This document shows positions 42,623-50,277 of a DNA stretch of 64,000 nt, in pieces (the first letter of the stretch is position 1; each line of letters begins with the position of its first letter). The notes under the pieces are model-generated. The model did no database searches, was not told the DNA's origin, and saw only the letters and a program-made list of their open reading frames with translations. Position numbers and translations under genes: made by a program. Source of the stretch: Stenotrophomonas rhizophila (GTDB lineage: Bacteria > Pseudomonadota > Gammaproteobacteria > Xanthomonadales > Xanthomonadaceae); NCBI RefSeq assembly GCF_020857975.1, contig NZ_JACWUO010000003.1, positions 186,001 to 250,000 of the forward strand. The letters run 5' to 3'.

Positions 42623-43911
42623 GCTTTGGGCTCACTGTGGACAACGGACGCGGCCGCATGGCCGTAACGGAAAATATCCAGGCCTTCGGTGCTGATCTGC
42701 GGCTGGCGCGCGCTCATCAGGTCGGCCAGGTAACGGCCCGAGCCGCAGGCCATGGTCCAGCCCAGGGTGCCGTGGCCGGTATTGAGGAACAGGTTGCGGT
42801 AGGGCGTGGCGCCCACCACCGGGGTGCCGTCCGGGGTGGCCGGGCGCAGCCCGGTCCAGAACTCGGCGCGCGCCAGGTCGCCGCCGTGCGGGTACAGGTC
42901 GCCCACCACCTTTTCCAGCGTGGCGCGGCGGCGCGGCGACAGCGACAGATCAAAGCCGCCCACTTCGGCCATGCCGCCCACGCGGATGCGGTCGTCGAAA
43001 CGGGTCACGGCCACCTTGTAGCTTTCATCCAGGATGGTCGAGGTGGGTGCCATCGCCGCGTTGGTGATCGGCAGGGTCAGCGAATAGCCCTTGAGCGGGT
43101 ACACCGGCAGGCGCAGGCCGAGCGGGTCGACCAGCGACGGCGAGTAGCTGCCCAAGGCCACCACGTAGCGGTCGGCGGTTTCCAGCTTGCCGTCGATGCG
43201 CACGCCGGTGATGCGGTCGCCATCGGTCTGCAGGGCGGCGATGTCCTGGTCGAAGCGGAACTCCACCCCGGCATCGACGCACATCTGCGCCAGGCGGCGG
43301 GTGAACAGCTGGCAGTCGCCGGTCTGGTCGCGCGGCAGCCACAGCGCGCCGACCAGCTTGTCGGCCACCCCGGCCAGCGCCGGTTCGTGGGCGATGATGC
43401 CGTCGCGGTCCAGCACCTGGTAGGGCACCTGGTACTGGGCCAGGATCTCGATGTCCTGGGCGGCGGCATCGAGCTGCTGCTGGGTGCGGAACAACTGGGT
43501 GGTGCCCAGGTCGCGGCCTTCGAATTCGATACCGGTCTGCTGGCGCAGTTCGTTGAGGCAGTCGCGGCTGTATTCGGACATGCGCACCATGCGCGCCTTG
43601 TTGACCGCATACCGCGCGTGCGTGCAGTTGCGCAGCATCTGCGCCAGCCACGCGTACTGCCGCCAATCCAGGCCCGGCCGGATCGCCAGCGGCGCATGTT
43701 CGGCGAACAGCCACTTGACCGCCTTCAGCGGCACGCCCGGGGCGGCCCAGGGCGAGGTGTAGCCGAACGACAGCTGGCCGGCATTGGCGAAGCTGGTTTC
43801 CAGCGCCGGGCCGGGCTGGCGGTCGACCACCGTGACTTCAAACCCGGCCTGCCGCAGGTACCAGGCACTGGTGGTGCCGATGACGCCGCTGCCAAGGACT
43901 AGAACGCGCAT
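42601..43911 (-). CDS. dadA: D-amino acid dehydrogenase small subunit
   Basis: 436 residues. The FAD-binding GxGxxG at 7-12 ([16 protein letters not shown]) and [24 protein letters not shown] are diagnostic of DadA. It oxidises D-alanine to pyruvate and feeds electrons to the respiratory chain at the inner membrane. A C-terminal segment [22 protein letters not shown] closes the FAD site. It is first in the dadA-dadX unit and divergent from an Lrp/DadR-type regulator. Confidence 0.93.
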   Translation of the reverse strand: MRVLVLGSGVIGTTSAWYLRQAGFEVTVVDRQPGPALETSFANAGQLSFGYTSPWAAPGVPLKAVKWLFAEHAPLAIRPGLDWRQYAWLAQMLRNCTHARYAVNKARMVRMSEYSRDCLNELRQQTGIEFEGRDLGTTQLFRTQQQLDAAAQDIEILAQYQVPYQVLDRDGIIAHEPALAGVADKLVGALWLPRDQTGDCQLFTRRLAQMCVDAGVEFRFDQDIAALQTDGDRITGVRIDGKLETADRYVVALGSYSPSLVDPLGLRLPVYPLKGYSLTLPITNAAMAPTSTILDESYKVAVTRFDDRIRVGGMAEVGGFDLSLSPRRRATLEKVVGDLYPHGGDLARAEFWTGLRPATPDGTPVVGATPYRNLFLNTGHGTLGWTMACGSGRYLADLMSARQPQISTEGLDIFRYGHAAASVVHSEPKACAQPAR

Positions 43912-43980
43912 GCTGCTTCTCCAACCCGATCATTCCCTGCGCTGGAGCGCGCCGGGACCATAATTGGGGAAGTATATTCC

Positions 43981-44032
43981 GGACAAACCGGGCATTTGAT
44001 CTGTTTTATTGCCACATGGCAGGGTATTGTCC
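43981..44032. promoter_or_regulatory. Candidate Lrp/DadR operator region
   Basis: GGACAA (43981-43986) and TTGTCC (44027-44032) are inverted about four turns apart, flanking an AT-rich stretch in the divergent dadA-lrp gap. A TATACT-like -10 for dadA lies just outside. The layout fits a wrapped Lrp-family site; base-level specificity is not established. Confidence 0.35.
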
Positions 44033-44059
44033 CGTCAACACCCCCGACCGGATGACCCG

Positions 44060-44539
44060 ATGGCCGCCCGCGCCCGCGAACTGGACAAGATCGACCGCAA
44101 GATCCTGCGCATCCTGCAGGCCGAGGGCCGGATCTCCTTCACCGAACTGGGTGAACGGGTCGGCTTGTCGACCACCCCGTGTACCGAGCGGGTACGCCGG
44201 CTGGAGCGTGATGGCGCCATCACCGGGTACTACGCCAAGCTCGACCCGCACTACCTCAAGGCCAGCCTGCTGGTGTTCGTGGAGATCAGCCTCGCCTACA
44301 AGTCCGGCGACATTTTCGAGGAGTTCCGCCGCGCCGCGCTGAAGCTGCCCAACGTACTGGAATGCCACCTGGTCTCGGGGGATTTCGACTACCTGCTCAA
44401 GGCCCGGATCAGCGAGATGGCGTCCTACCGGAAGCTGCTCGGCAGCACCCTGCTGACCTTGCCGCATGTGCGCGAATCCAAGAGTTACATCGTGATGGAA
44501 GAGGTCAAGGAGACCCTGACCCTGCCCATTCCCGACTGA
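44060..44539 (+). CDS. Lrp/AsnC-family regulator (DadR/BkdR-like)
   Basis: 159 residues from ATG 44060. The helix-turn-helix (LDKIDRKILRILQAEGRISFTELGERVGLSTTPCTERVRRLERDG) is followed by the RAM effector domain (LLVFVEISLAYKSGDIFEEFRRA...CHLVSGDFDYLLKARISEMASYRKLLGS). This matches the Lrp subgroup that activates dadAX with alanine as effector. It is divergent from dadA across 148 bp. Confidence 0.88.
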   Translation: MAARARELDKIDRKILRILQAEGRISFTELGERVGLSTTPCTERVRRLERDGAITGYYAKLDPHYLKASLLVFVEISLAYKSGDIFEEFRRAALKLPNVLECHLVSGDFDYLLKARISEMASYRKLLGSTLLTLPHVRESKSYIVMEEVKETLTLPIPD

Positions 44540-44566
44540 GCGCATCCGGACTGGGCGCCAATGCAA

Positions 44567-44594
44567 AGAGCGGCGCGCTTGCGCGCACCGCTCT
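44567..44594. terminator. Hairpin between the convergent lrp and Gln-rich genes
   Basis: AGAGCGGCGCGC-TT-GCGCG-CA-CCGCTCT, stable but without a T-run, in the 74-bp convergent gap. Confidence 0.6.
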
Positions 44595-44613
44595 CGCTCA
44601 TGCATCACACCGG

Positions 44614-44784
44614 TCAGCGTTGCTGCTTGGAATCGGGGGTGCGTTGATCCTGCTGCTTGCCGCCCTTCTGGTTCTGCTGGTCCCACTGCTGCTGGTTCTG
44701 CTGGCCGGCCTTCTGGTGCTGCTGCTGACTGCCCTGCTGTTCCTGCGGCATCTTGCCGGGATTGCGGTTCTGCTGGTTGGTCAT
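44614..44784 (-). CDS. Gln-rich small disordered protein
   Basis: 56 residues from ATG 44784, preceded by AGAAGAG. Twenty-two of 56 residues are Gln (MTNQQNRNPGKMPQEQQGSQ and so on). Asn, Gly and Lys are also frequent, with one Trp and no Cys. It is strongly hydrophilic with no signal peptide or TM. It recalls small intrinsically disordered stress or desiccation proteins, but I know of no named family for it. The CAG/CAA codon pattern is regular, so it is probably real coding sequence. Confidence 0.65.
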   Translation of the reverse strand: MTNQQNRNPGKMPQEQQGSQQQHQKAGQQNQQQWDQQNQKGGKQQDQRTPDSKQQR

Positions 44785-44924
44785 GATTGCACTCTTCTGG
44801 AAAACCCTGGAATACGCCGCGTTCCGGCGCACGTACAGGATCCAGCGAAAACGGTTAATCGCAGGCGAAAAAGCAGTGAGTTGGCGCGTTGATGCAGATG
44901 ACTGCGCGGCGTGGTTGGTAAAGC

Positions 44925-45012
44925 GTTCATGCACTGCGCCCATTGCGTTCGAGGTCATGCCGCCATCGAACGCGGCGCGGCCGCGTGCAGTCGGCCCGGG
45001 TGCGACCCTGCC
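44925..45012 (-). repeat. Decayed half of the GGTAGGGTCG element
   Basis: Read on the minus strand, GGCAGGGTCGCACCCGGGCC-GACTGCACGCG and, further in, CGTTCGATGGCGGCATGACC match the left half of the diverged full element at 48106-48261. The right half is missing. It lies in the 289-bp gap between the Gln-rich and Pro-rich genes. Confidence 0.65.
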
Positions 45013-45073
45013 GGGTCATGGGCACAGCCAGCCGCCGTCTTTCCGCCACGCCAGCCCGACCGACACAGCGCCA

Positions 45074-45490
45074 TCAGGGCCGGATCTGCTGGCCATCGCC
45101 ACGGGGAACCGCGTCGTAGTACTTGCCGGTGCGGGTGTCCAGCACGCGGTTCGGCGCGACCTGCCTGGCCCCGGGAATGATCCGGCCGTGGCGGTCGTAG
45201 ACCTTGGTCTGCGGCGCCGGCGCGCGAATGGGCGCGGGCTGGGCCGGGCCGCGGCTCTGGATCGGGTGGCGGCGCAGCTGCTGCTGCACCTGGCCGCTGG
45301 ACTTCACCGGCGCCATCTGCCCGGACAGGCTGTCGGCCGGGGCCGGCCGCACCGGCGCGGGCAACGGGGCTGGAGCCGGCGGCGCCACCGGGCGGGTCGC
45401 GGTCGGGTTCGGCGGCGGCCCGATCTGGGCCATGGCCGCAACCGGCAGCAACAGCCCCAGCGCGGCGGCGAAGCGGACGTGGCGGGACAT
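45074..45490 (-). CDS. Exported Pro-rich protein of unknown function
   Basis: 138 residues from ATG 45490 with a GGAG site 7 nt upstream. The signal peptide is MSRHVRFAAALGLLLPVAAMAQ. The mature protein is Pro/Ala-rich (PNPTATRPVAPPAPAPLPAP) to about residue 65. A more ordered C-terminal part follows (KVYDRHGRIIPGARQVAPNRVLDTRTGKYYDAVPRGDGQQI). No catalytic motif is visible. Periplasmic or cell-wall associated by inference. Confidence 0.6.
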   Translation of the reverse strand: MSRHVRFAAALGLLLPVAAMAQIGPPPNPTATRPVAPPAPAPLPAPVRPAPADSLSGQMAPVKSSGQVQQQLRRHPIQSRGPAQPAPIRAPAPQTKVYDRHGRIIPGARQVAPNRVLDTRTGKYYDAVPRGDGQQIRP

Positions 45491-45629
45491 GGCAGGCTCC
45501 AGCGTGGGGTGAAAGTGCACTGTGCACCGAGGCCGGTATCGGCACCATGAACGGACCAGGATAGCCCGGGCCGGCTTGAAGCGCCGGCCGCCGGCCCAAT
45601 CTCAACTGCACCCCCGCGAGGAACCGCCG

Positions 45630-46097
45630 ATGACCGCCTTCGACCTCTCTCCCCCCAGCGACGCCCAGCGCCAGGCCCTGGAAGCCGGCCTGGGCGCCGA
45701 CGAGCGCCGCGTGCTGCTCCAGCACGGCACCGAAGCCCCGTTCTGCGGCGTGTTCCTGGACAACAAGCAGGACGGCGTCTACGGCTGCCGCCTGTGCGGC
45801 CTGCCGCTGTTCCGCTCCAGCACCAAGTTCGACTCCGGCACCGGCTGGCCCAGCTTCTTCGCCCCGTTCGACCCGGCGCATGTGCGGCAGATCCGCGACA
45901 GCAGCCACGGCATGGTCCGCACCGAAATCGTCTGCGCCAGATGTGACAGCCATCTGGGTCATGTGTTTCCGGACGGCCCGCCGCCGACCTTTGAACGGCA
46001 TTGCCTGAACTCGGTCTCGCTGGCCTTCACGCCTAATGGCCAGGCCTATCCGGACCCGCTGCAGCGCGGTGGCGCCGAGGCCGCGCCGGCAGCGTAG
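45630..46097 (+). CDS. msrB: Cytosolic MsrB (peptide-methionine (R)-S-oxide reductase)
   Basis: 155 residues, no signal peptide. Zinc cysteines are in CRLC and [31 protein letters not shown] and catalytic Cys in RHCLNSVSL are present; the position that is Ala or Ser in RxCxNS proteins fits the canonical class. It repairs Met-R-sulfoxide in the cytosol, separately from the lipoprotein MsrB at 19088. GAGGA precedes ATG 45630. The TAG stop is part of a GTAG palindrome. Confidence 0.9.
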   Translation: MTAFDLSPPSDAQRQALEAGLGADERRVLLQHGTEAPFCGVFLDNKQDGVYGCRLCGLPLFRSSTKFDSGTGWPSFFAPFDPAHVRQIRDSSHGMVRTEIVCARCDSHLGHVFPDGPPPTFERHCLNSVSLAFTPNGQAYPDPLQRGGAEAAPAA

Positions 46098-46120
46098 GTG
46101 CGGGCCGTTGGCCCGCACGC
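46094..46120. repeat. SMAG palindrome carrying the msrB stop codon
   Basis: GTAGGTGCGGGCC-GTT-GGCCCGCAC, with the TAG of GTAG used as the msrB stop. Confidence 0.85.
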
Positions 46121-46235
46121 CTGGGAGTGATGCCGCGCACCGTCCATGCAAAAGTGTGACGTCGAACGAACAGCACCCTTCAGAAAACCGGAGGCGGGGC
46201 CGACATGGAGGTATCCCCCACTCCGCGCCGGCCCC

Positions 46236-47090
46236 ATGCTCATCATCGTTGGATTCCTGATCGTCATTCTCAGCGTGCTCGGTGGCTACCTCGGCGCGCA
46301 CGGCAAGCTCGGCGCCCTGTGGCAGCCCTACGAGCTGGTCATCATCGGTGGCGCGGCGCTGGGCGCGTTCCTGGTGGGCACCCCGCTGAAGACCGTCAAG
46401 CAGACCCTGCACGCCATCGTGGGCGTGTTCAAGGGCCCGGCCTACAAGCAGCAGGACTACATCGACGTCCTCAGCCTGCTCTACGAACTGCTCAACAAGG
46501 CGCGCCGCGAAGGCTTCATGGCCCTGGAAGACCATGTCGAGCGCCCGGCCGAGAGCTCCATCTTCGCCAACTATCCCAAGGTGCAGGCCGACCAGCACCT
46601 GGTGGACTTCATCACCGACTGCCTGCGCCTGATGATCGGCAGCAACATTGAGCCGCATGAGCTGGAGCCGCTGCTGGAGATGGAACTGGAAAAGCACCAC
46701 GCCGAAGCCATGCAGCCCTCGGCGGTGCTCAACAAGGTGTCCGACGGCCTGCCCGGCTTCGGCATCGTGGCCGCAGTGCTGGGCATCGTGATCACCATGG
46801 GCTCGATCGGCGGGGAAATCACCGAGGTCGGCGCGCACGTGGCCGGCGCACTGGTGGGTACCTTCCTGGGCATCCTGCTGGCCTACGGCTTCGTCGGCCC
46901 GCTGGCCGCGGCGGTGGAAGCGCGCGCCGAGCAGGACAGCCGCATCTACGAGTCGGTCAAGACCGCCCTGCTGGCCTGCCTGCGCGGCTACAACCCGAAG
47001 ATCGCCCTCGAATTCGCCCGCAAGACCCTGCCGTCCAACGTGCGCCCGGGCTTCAGCGCGTTCGAAGCGCACCTCAAGACGGTCAAGTAA
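46236..47090 (+). CDS. motA: Flagellar motor stator protein MotA
   Basis: 284 residues. Four TM segments are seen: about 1-22, 28-50 (YELVIIGGAALGAFLV), 168-190 and 200-222 (VAGALVGTFLGILLAYGFVGPLAAAVE). The cytoplasmic loop between TM2 and TM3 has charged residues for rotor contact. The ion channel Pro is in VSDGLPGFGIVAAVLGIVITMGSI. ATG 46236 gives the standard MLIIVGFLIV start; no strong ribosome site is adjacent. motB follows 9 bp later. Confidence 0.93.
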   Translation: MLIIVGFLIVILSVLGGYLGAHGKLGALWQPYELVIIGGAALGAFLVGTPLKTVKQTLHAIVGVFKGPAYKQQDYIDVLSLLYELLNKARREGFMALEDHVERPAESSIFANYPKVQADQHLVDFITDCLRLMIGSNIEPHELEPLLEMELEKHHAEAMQPSAVLNKVSDGLPGFGIVAAVLGIVITMGSIGGEITEVGAHVAGALVGTFLGILLAYGFVGPLAAAVEARAEQDSRIYESVKTALLACLRGYNPKIALEFARKTLPSNVRPGFSAFEAHLKTVK

Positions 47091-47099
47091 GGCACTGCC

Positions 47100-48044
47100 A
47101 TGGCCGAGAACAAACCCACCGTCATTGTCCGCCGGGTCAGGAAGGCCGGCCACGCCACCCATCATGGCGGCGCCTGGAAAGTGGCCTACGCTGACTTCGT
47201 GACCGCGATGATGGCCTTCTTCCTGGTGCTGTGGCTGATGGCGGCCACCACCAAGCCCGAGCGCGCGGCCATTTCCGAGTACTTCCGCAACCCCAGCCCG
47301 CTGGCCGGGCAGAGCTCCACCCCTGCCCCGGGCATGGCCGGGCCGGGCGGGGCCAGCACCTCGATGATCAAGCTGGGCGGCGCCACCGACATCTCGCGCG
47401 GCAACAGCAACGACCCGTTCCAGAAGCAGCAGGCGGCCAAGCCGGTCGCGCAGACCGATCGCGAGCGCGAACAGCAGCAGCTTGAAGCCCTCAAGCAGGA
47501 GCTGGAAGAAGCGATCAGCAAGAGCCAGGCGCTGGAACCGTTCAAGGACCAGCTGCTGCTGGACCTGACCCCGGAGGGCTTGCGCATCCAGATTGTGGAC
47601 AAGCAGAACCGGCCGATGTTCGACATGGGCAGCGCCGCGCTCAAGCCGTATACGCGCGACATCCTGCGTGAGCTGTCGCAGTTCATCAACCATGTGCCGA
47701 ACCGGATCAGCGTCACCGGCCACACCGACATCACCGCCTACAACGCCGTGCATGGCTACAGCAACTGGGAACTGAGCGCCGACCGCGCCAACGCCGCACG
47801 CCGTGCCCTGCTCGACGGCGGCATGGCCGAGGAAAAGGTGACCCGCGTGGTGGGGCTGTCGTCCTCGGTGCTGTTCGACCGCACCCAGCCGGACAACCCG
47901 ATCAACCGCCGGATCAGCATCGTGGTGATGACCAAGGCTGCCGAAGCGGCCGCCCTGGCCGGCGCCGGCCAGGAACTGGCGCTGTCGCCGACCGCCGCCG
48001 ACGCCGACATCCACGCCGTCCAGGCCCCGGCCGGCCCGCCCTGA
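47100..48044 (+). CDS. motB: Flagellar motor stator protein MotB
   Basis: 314 residues. One TM segment (about 31-50) follows a basic N-terminus. The proton-binding Asp32 is in AYADFVTAMMAFFLVLW. A plug-like amphipathic region follows. An OmpA-type peptidoglycan-binding domain (VTGHTDITAYNAVHGYSNWELSADRANAARRAL) spans about 165-290. The Ala/Pro tail is dispensable-looking. It forms the stator with MotA, anchoring it to the wall. The gene begins 9 bp after motA. Confidence 0.93.
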   Translation: MAENKPTVIVRRVRKAGHATHHGGAWKVAYADFVTAMMAFFLVLWLMAATTKPERAAISEYFRNPSPLAGQSSTPAPGMAGPGGASTSMIKLGGATDISRGNSNDPFQKQQAAKPVAQTDREREQQQLEALKQELEEAISKSQALEPFKDQLLLDLTPEGLRIQIVDKQNRPMFDMGSAALKPYTRDILRELSQFINHVPNRISVTGHTDITAYNAVHGYSNWELSADRANAARRALLDGGMAEEKVTRVVGLSSSVLFDRTQPDNPINRRISIVVMTKAAEAAALAGAGQELALSPTAADADIHAVQAPAGPP

Positions 48045-48105
48045 GGGCGGGACCGGCGGGACCGGTGCGCCCTGAGGGACGGGCCGAGGAAAACCGGGGC
48101 GCCCT

Positions 48106-48261
48106 GGTAGGGTCGCGCCCCGGCCGACTGCACGCGAGCCGGCAACGTTCGATGTCGGCATGACCTCCATCGCAGCGGCTGCCTGGCATTGCTTCGTTGC
48201 CGGTCATGCGTGCACCGGTCGTGGACGGTCCATCGGCAGTCGGTTGGGACCCGACCCTACC
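48106..48261. repeat. Diverged full GGTAGGGTCG dyad element
   Basis: 156 bp from GGTAGGGTCGCGCCCCGGCC to GGGACCCGACCCTACC. Its ends match those of the array elements, with inner sequence diverged but conserving CGTTCGATGTCGGCATGACC and GGTCATGCGTGCACCGGTC. It lies between motB and the next gene. The rest of the 344-bp gap (48045-48388) shows only GC-rich sequence with no gene. Confidence 0.85.
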
Positions 48262-48388
48262 GAGGCGCTGCACCCGCCTCGGTCCTGCCGCGCCCTGGCG
48301 CGCGCGCGGGCCGGCCCCGCGCCGCCTGCCGACAGCGCCGGCCAACCCCCATTACAATGGCGGTCTTTCCCATTACAGATCACCCCCC

Positions 48389-48871
48389 ATGTCCAAGCAG
48401 TCCAAGGCCAAGCGCGACAAGCGCAAGAAGCTGCAGCCCAAGCGCCCGATCAACCGCCTCAACGCCCAGCAGCCGGTGCAGAACCATGCGGTGCTGACCA
48501 ACGAGGAAGGCCAGGTCGTGGCCGCGATCGGCCTGCAGGGCACCGAATGGCTGCTGGCCATCGGCGGCCAGACCATGGGCAACGCCGACAACCCGATCCC
48601 GATGCTGGCCATGCTCAAGCACCTGTCCAACGTGCAGGAAAAGGAAGGCCGCAAGGTCACCCTGGAGTATTCGACCCAGCTGCAGCAGCTGATCGACGAC
48701 CTGGCCGCCGATGAAGGCAAGACCGCCGACGACTACCTGACCCAGCTGGTGTCCGAGTTCGAAGGCGAAGACGGCGAAGAAGAACAGGCAAGCGGCGAAG
48801 ACGCACAAAGCGTCGACGAAGCCGCCGCCGAGCCCGCCCCGGCCGCCAGCGACGACAAGCCGCAGGCCTGA
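48389..48871 (+). CDS. Conserved protein of unknown function, basic head and acidic tail
   Basis: 160 residues. The first ~25 are strongly basic (MSKQSKAKRDKRKKLQPKRP). A folded-looking core follows (VLTNEEGQVVAAIGLQGTEWLLAIGGQTMGNADNPIPMLAMLKHL...YSTQLQQLIDDLAADEG). From about 125 it is acidic (EFEGEDGEEEQASGEDAQ). The opposite charge ends suggest nucleic-acid or protein binding, but there is no named domain. It is probably co-transcribed with the DUF4031 gene 14 bp downstream. Confidence 0.65.
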   Translation: MSKQSKAKRDKRKKLQPKRPINRLNAQQPVQNHAVLTNEEGQVVAAIGLQGTEWLLAIGGQTMGNADNPIPMLAMLKHLSNVQEKEGRKVTLEYSTQLQQLIDDLAADEGKTADDYLTQLVSEFEGEDGEEEQASGEDAQSVDEAAAEPAPAASDDKPQA

Positions 48872-48885
48872 GCCACGGCGATCCG

Positions 48886-49158
48886 GTGACGGTCTATATC
48901 GACGATGCGGTACACCCCTGGCGCGGCGAGCGCTGGGCGCATCTGATGGCCGACACCCTGCCCGAGCTGCACGCCATGGCCGCCCAGCTCGGGATTCCGC
49001 GGCGGGCCTTCCAGAACCGCCCCAGCGGCGCCCACTACGACGTCCCGGCCCCGCTGCGGCTGCAGGCGATCGAACTGGGCGCACGCGCCATCTCGCGGCA
49101 TACCGACCGCGCCCTGGTCAAAGCGGTCATCGCCAATGCGAGAAGCCAATACCGGTAG
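48886..49158 (+). CDS. DUF4031 family protein
   Basis: 90 residues from a GTG start (48886). The family pattern is clear: VYIDDAVHPWRGERWAHLMADTLPELHAMAAQLGIPRRAFQN, followed by HYDVPAPLRLQAIELGARAISR. Function is unknown; homologues are small cytosolic proteins. Its TAG stop lies in a GTAG palindrome. Confidence 0.8.
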   Translation: MTVYIDDAVHPWRGERWAHLMADTLPELHAMAAQLGIPRRAFQNRPSGAHYDVPAPLRLQAIELGARAISRHTDRALVKAVIANARSQYR

Positions 49159-49229
49159 GTGCCGACCGTTGGTCGGCACACGCATGAACCCATGCATCGC
49201 CCGGTAGATACCGACCGTTGGTCGGTATG
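49155..49229. repeat. Two SMAG palindromes downstream of DUF4031
   Basis: GTAGGTGCCGACC-GTT-GGTCGGCAC (49155-49180), whose TAG is the DUF4031 stop, and GTAGATACCGACC-GTT-GGTCGGTAT (49204-49229). Confidence 0.85.
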
Positions 49230-49239
49230 CGAGAACCCA

Positions 49240-49782
49240 TCAGAACGGATCGCTGCCCGGGCGCACTTCCACCCCCAGCAGCGAGCACAGCGCCAGCATG
49301 GCGTCGTCGTCGCGGCTGAGCGCCATCCAGCCGCACAGGCCGCCCTCGCCGGTATCCACGCTCCACAACGAGTAGTTGTGCTCGCGCAGCCGGTCGTAGG
49401 CGGTGGCCATCAGCAGCGGCGCATCCACCCTGGCGGCGAAATCTTCATCGTCCAGGTCGCCGCCCCAGTCGATCTGCAGGTTCCAGCGCGCGGACAGCTC
49501 GTTGACCGCCGACATCAGCGCATCGGCATCGCCGCGCTCGACCTCGAAGCCGGACTGCCAGGCGATCGCCGTCATCAGCGGCGGCAGCCAGTCGGCGTCC
49601 TCGTCGATCTCCTGCCCGCTTTCCAGCAGCGCCTCGCGCCAGCGGTTGAACTGCTGCAGGGCCAGCTCCTCGTCGGCCGGGTTGATCAGCACGAACAGGT
49701 TCCAGATCCGCGCCTCGAAATCGTCTTCGTCGAAATCGCGTTCCTCTTCTTCGAAGTCGAAATAATCGCTGTTGTCGGGCAT
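49240..49782 (-). CDS. Acidic hypothetical protein, possibly DUF6630-like
   Basis: 180 residues from ATG 49782. The first 25 residues are strongly acidic (MPDNSDYFDFEEEERDFDED). WNLFVLINPADEELALQQFNRWREALLESG and DWLPPLMTAIAWQSGFEVERGDADALMSAVNELSARWNLQIDWGGDLDDEDF look like a mixed alpha/beta cytosolic protein. I tentatively relate it to DUF6630 but cannot confirm. No membrane segment or catalytic motif is seen. Confidence 0.6.
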   Translation of the reverse strand: MPDNSDYFDFEEEERDFDEDDFEARIWNLFVLINPADEELALQQFNRWREALLESGQEIDEDADWLPPLMTAIAWQSGFEVERGDADALMSAVNELSARWNLQIDWGGDLDDEDFAARVDAPLLMATAYDRLREHNYSLWSVDTGEGGLCGWMALSRDDDAMLALCSLLGVEVRPGSDPF

Positions 49783-49919
49783 GACCGGGTTTTCCTGGAG
49801 ACAGGCACGCATTCTGCCGTGCAGGGGCGTTGGCAGGAAGCGAAATTCGGCGCAGGCCGCGGCGCGGTTTATCCTGTACCGCAGAAGGCGGCCGTGGTGG
49901 CCGCCAGCATCCGACGACC

Positions 49920-50165
49920 ATGAGCGATACTCCTCCCGATCACCTGGCGATCAACCCGGCCAGCCCCTTCCACGATGCCGCCGCGCTGGAGCGTGGGGTC
50001 GGCATCCGTTTCAACGAGGTCGAGCGCGACAACGTCGAGGAGTATTCGGTCAGCGAAGGCTGGATCCGCGTCCAGGCCGGCAAGGCCCGCGACCGCCGCG
50101 GCAACCCGATGACGATCAAGATCAAGGGCACCGTGGTTGCCTATTACCTGGATCGCGCCCCCTGA
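49920..50165 (+). CDS. DUF3297 family protein
   Basis: 81 residues. The family-wide sequence is recognisable: LAINPASPFHDAAALERGVGIRFNEVERDNVEEYSVSEGWIRVQAGKARDRRGNPMTIKIKGTVVAYY. DUF3297 proteins are small, cytosolic and associated with glutathione-peroxidase-like gene neighbourhoods in some genomes; function unknown. It is divergent from the acidic protein gene, and the start follows the dyad of the short gap. Confidence 0.85.
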   Translation: MSDTPPDHLAINPASPFHDAAALERGVGIRFNEVERDNVEEYSVSEGWIRVQAGKARDRRGNPMTIKIKGTVVAYYLDRAP

Positions 50166-50248
50166 CCGGCGTGCGCCGGTCTGATGAGCGCGTCGCCACG
50201 CGCCCGTGACCGGCCGCGTCAACACGGGACATGGCTGTTGACGCCCTG

Positions 50249-50273
50249 GTAGCGCCCGACCGTTGGTCGGGCG
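50249..50273. repeat. SMAG palindrome
   Basis: GTAGCGCCCGACC-GTT-GGTCGGGCG, just outside the antiporter stop codon. Confidence 0.8.
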
Positions 50274-50277
50274 ACCC

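Noticed and set aside
44955..48170. Long minus-strand open frame opposite msrB, motA and motB
   Set aside because: The opposite strand encodes clear MsrB, MotA and MotB; the frame has composition bias only and no homology.
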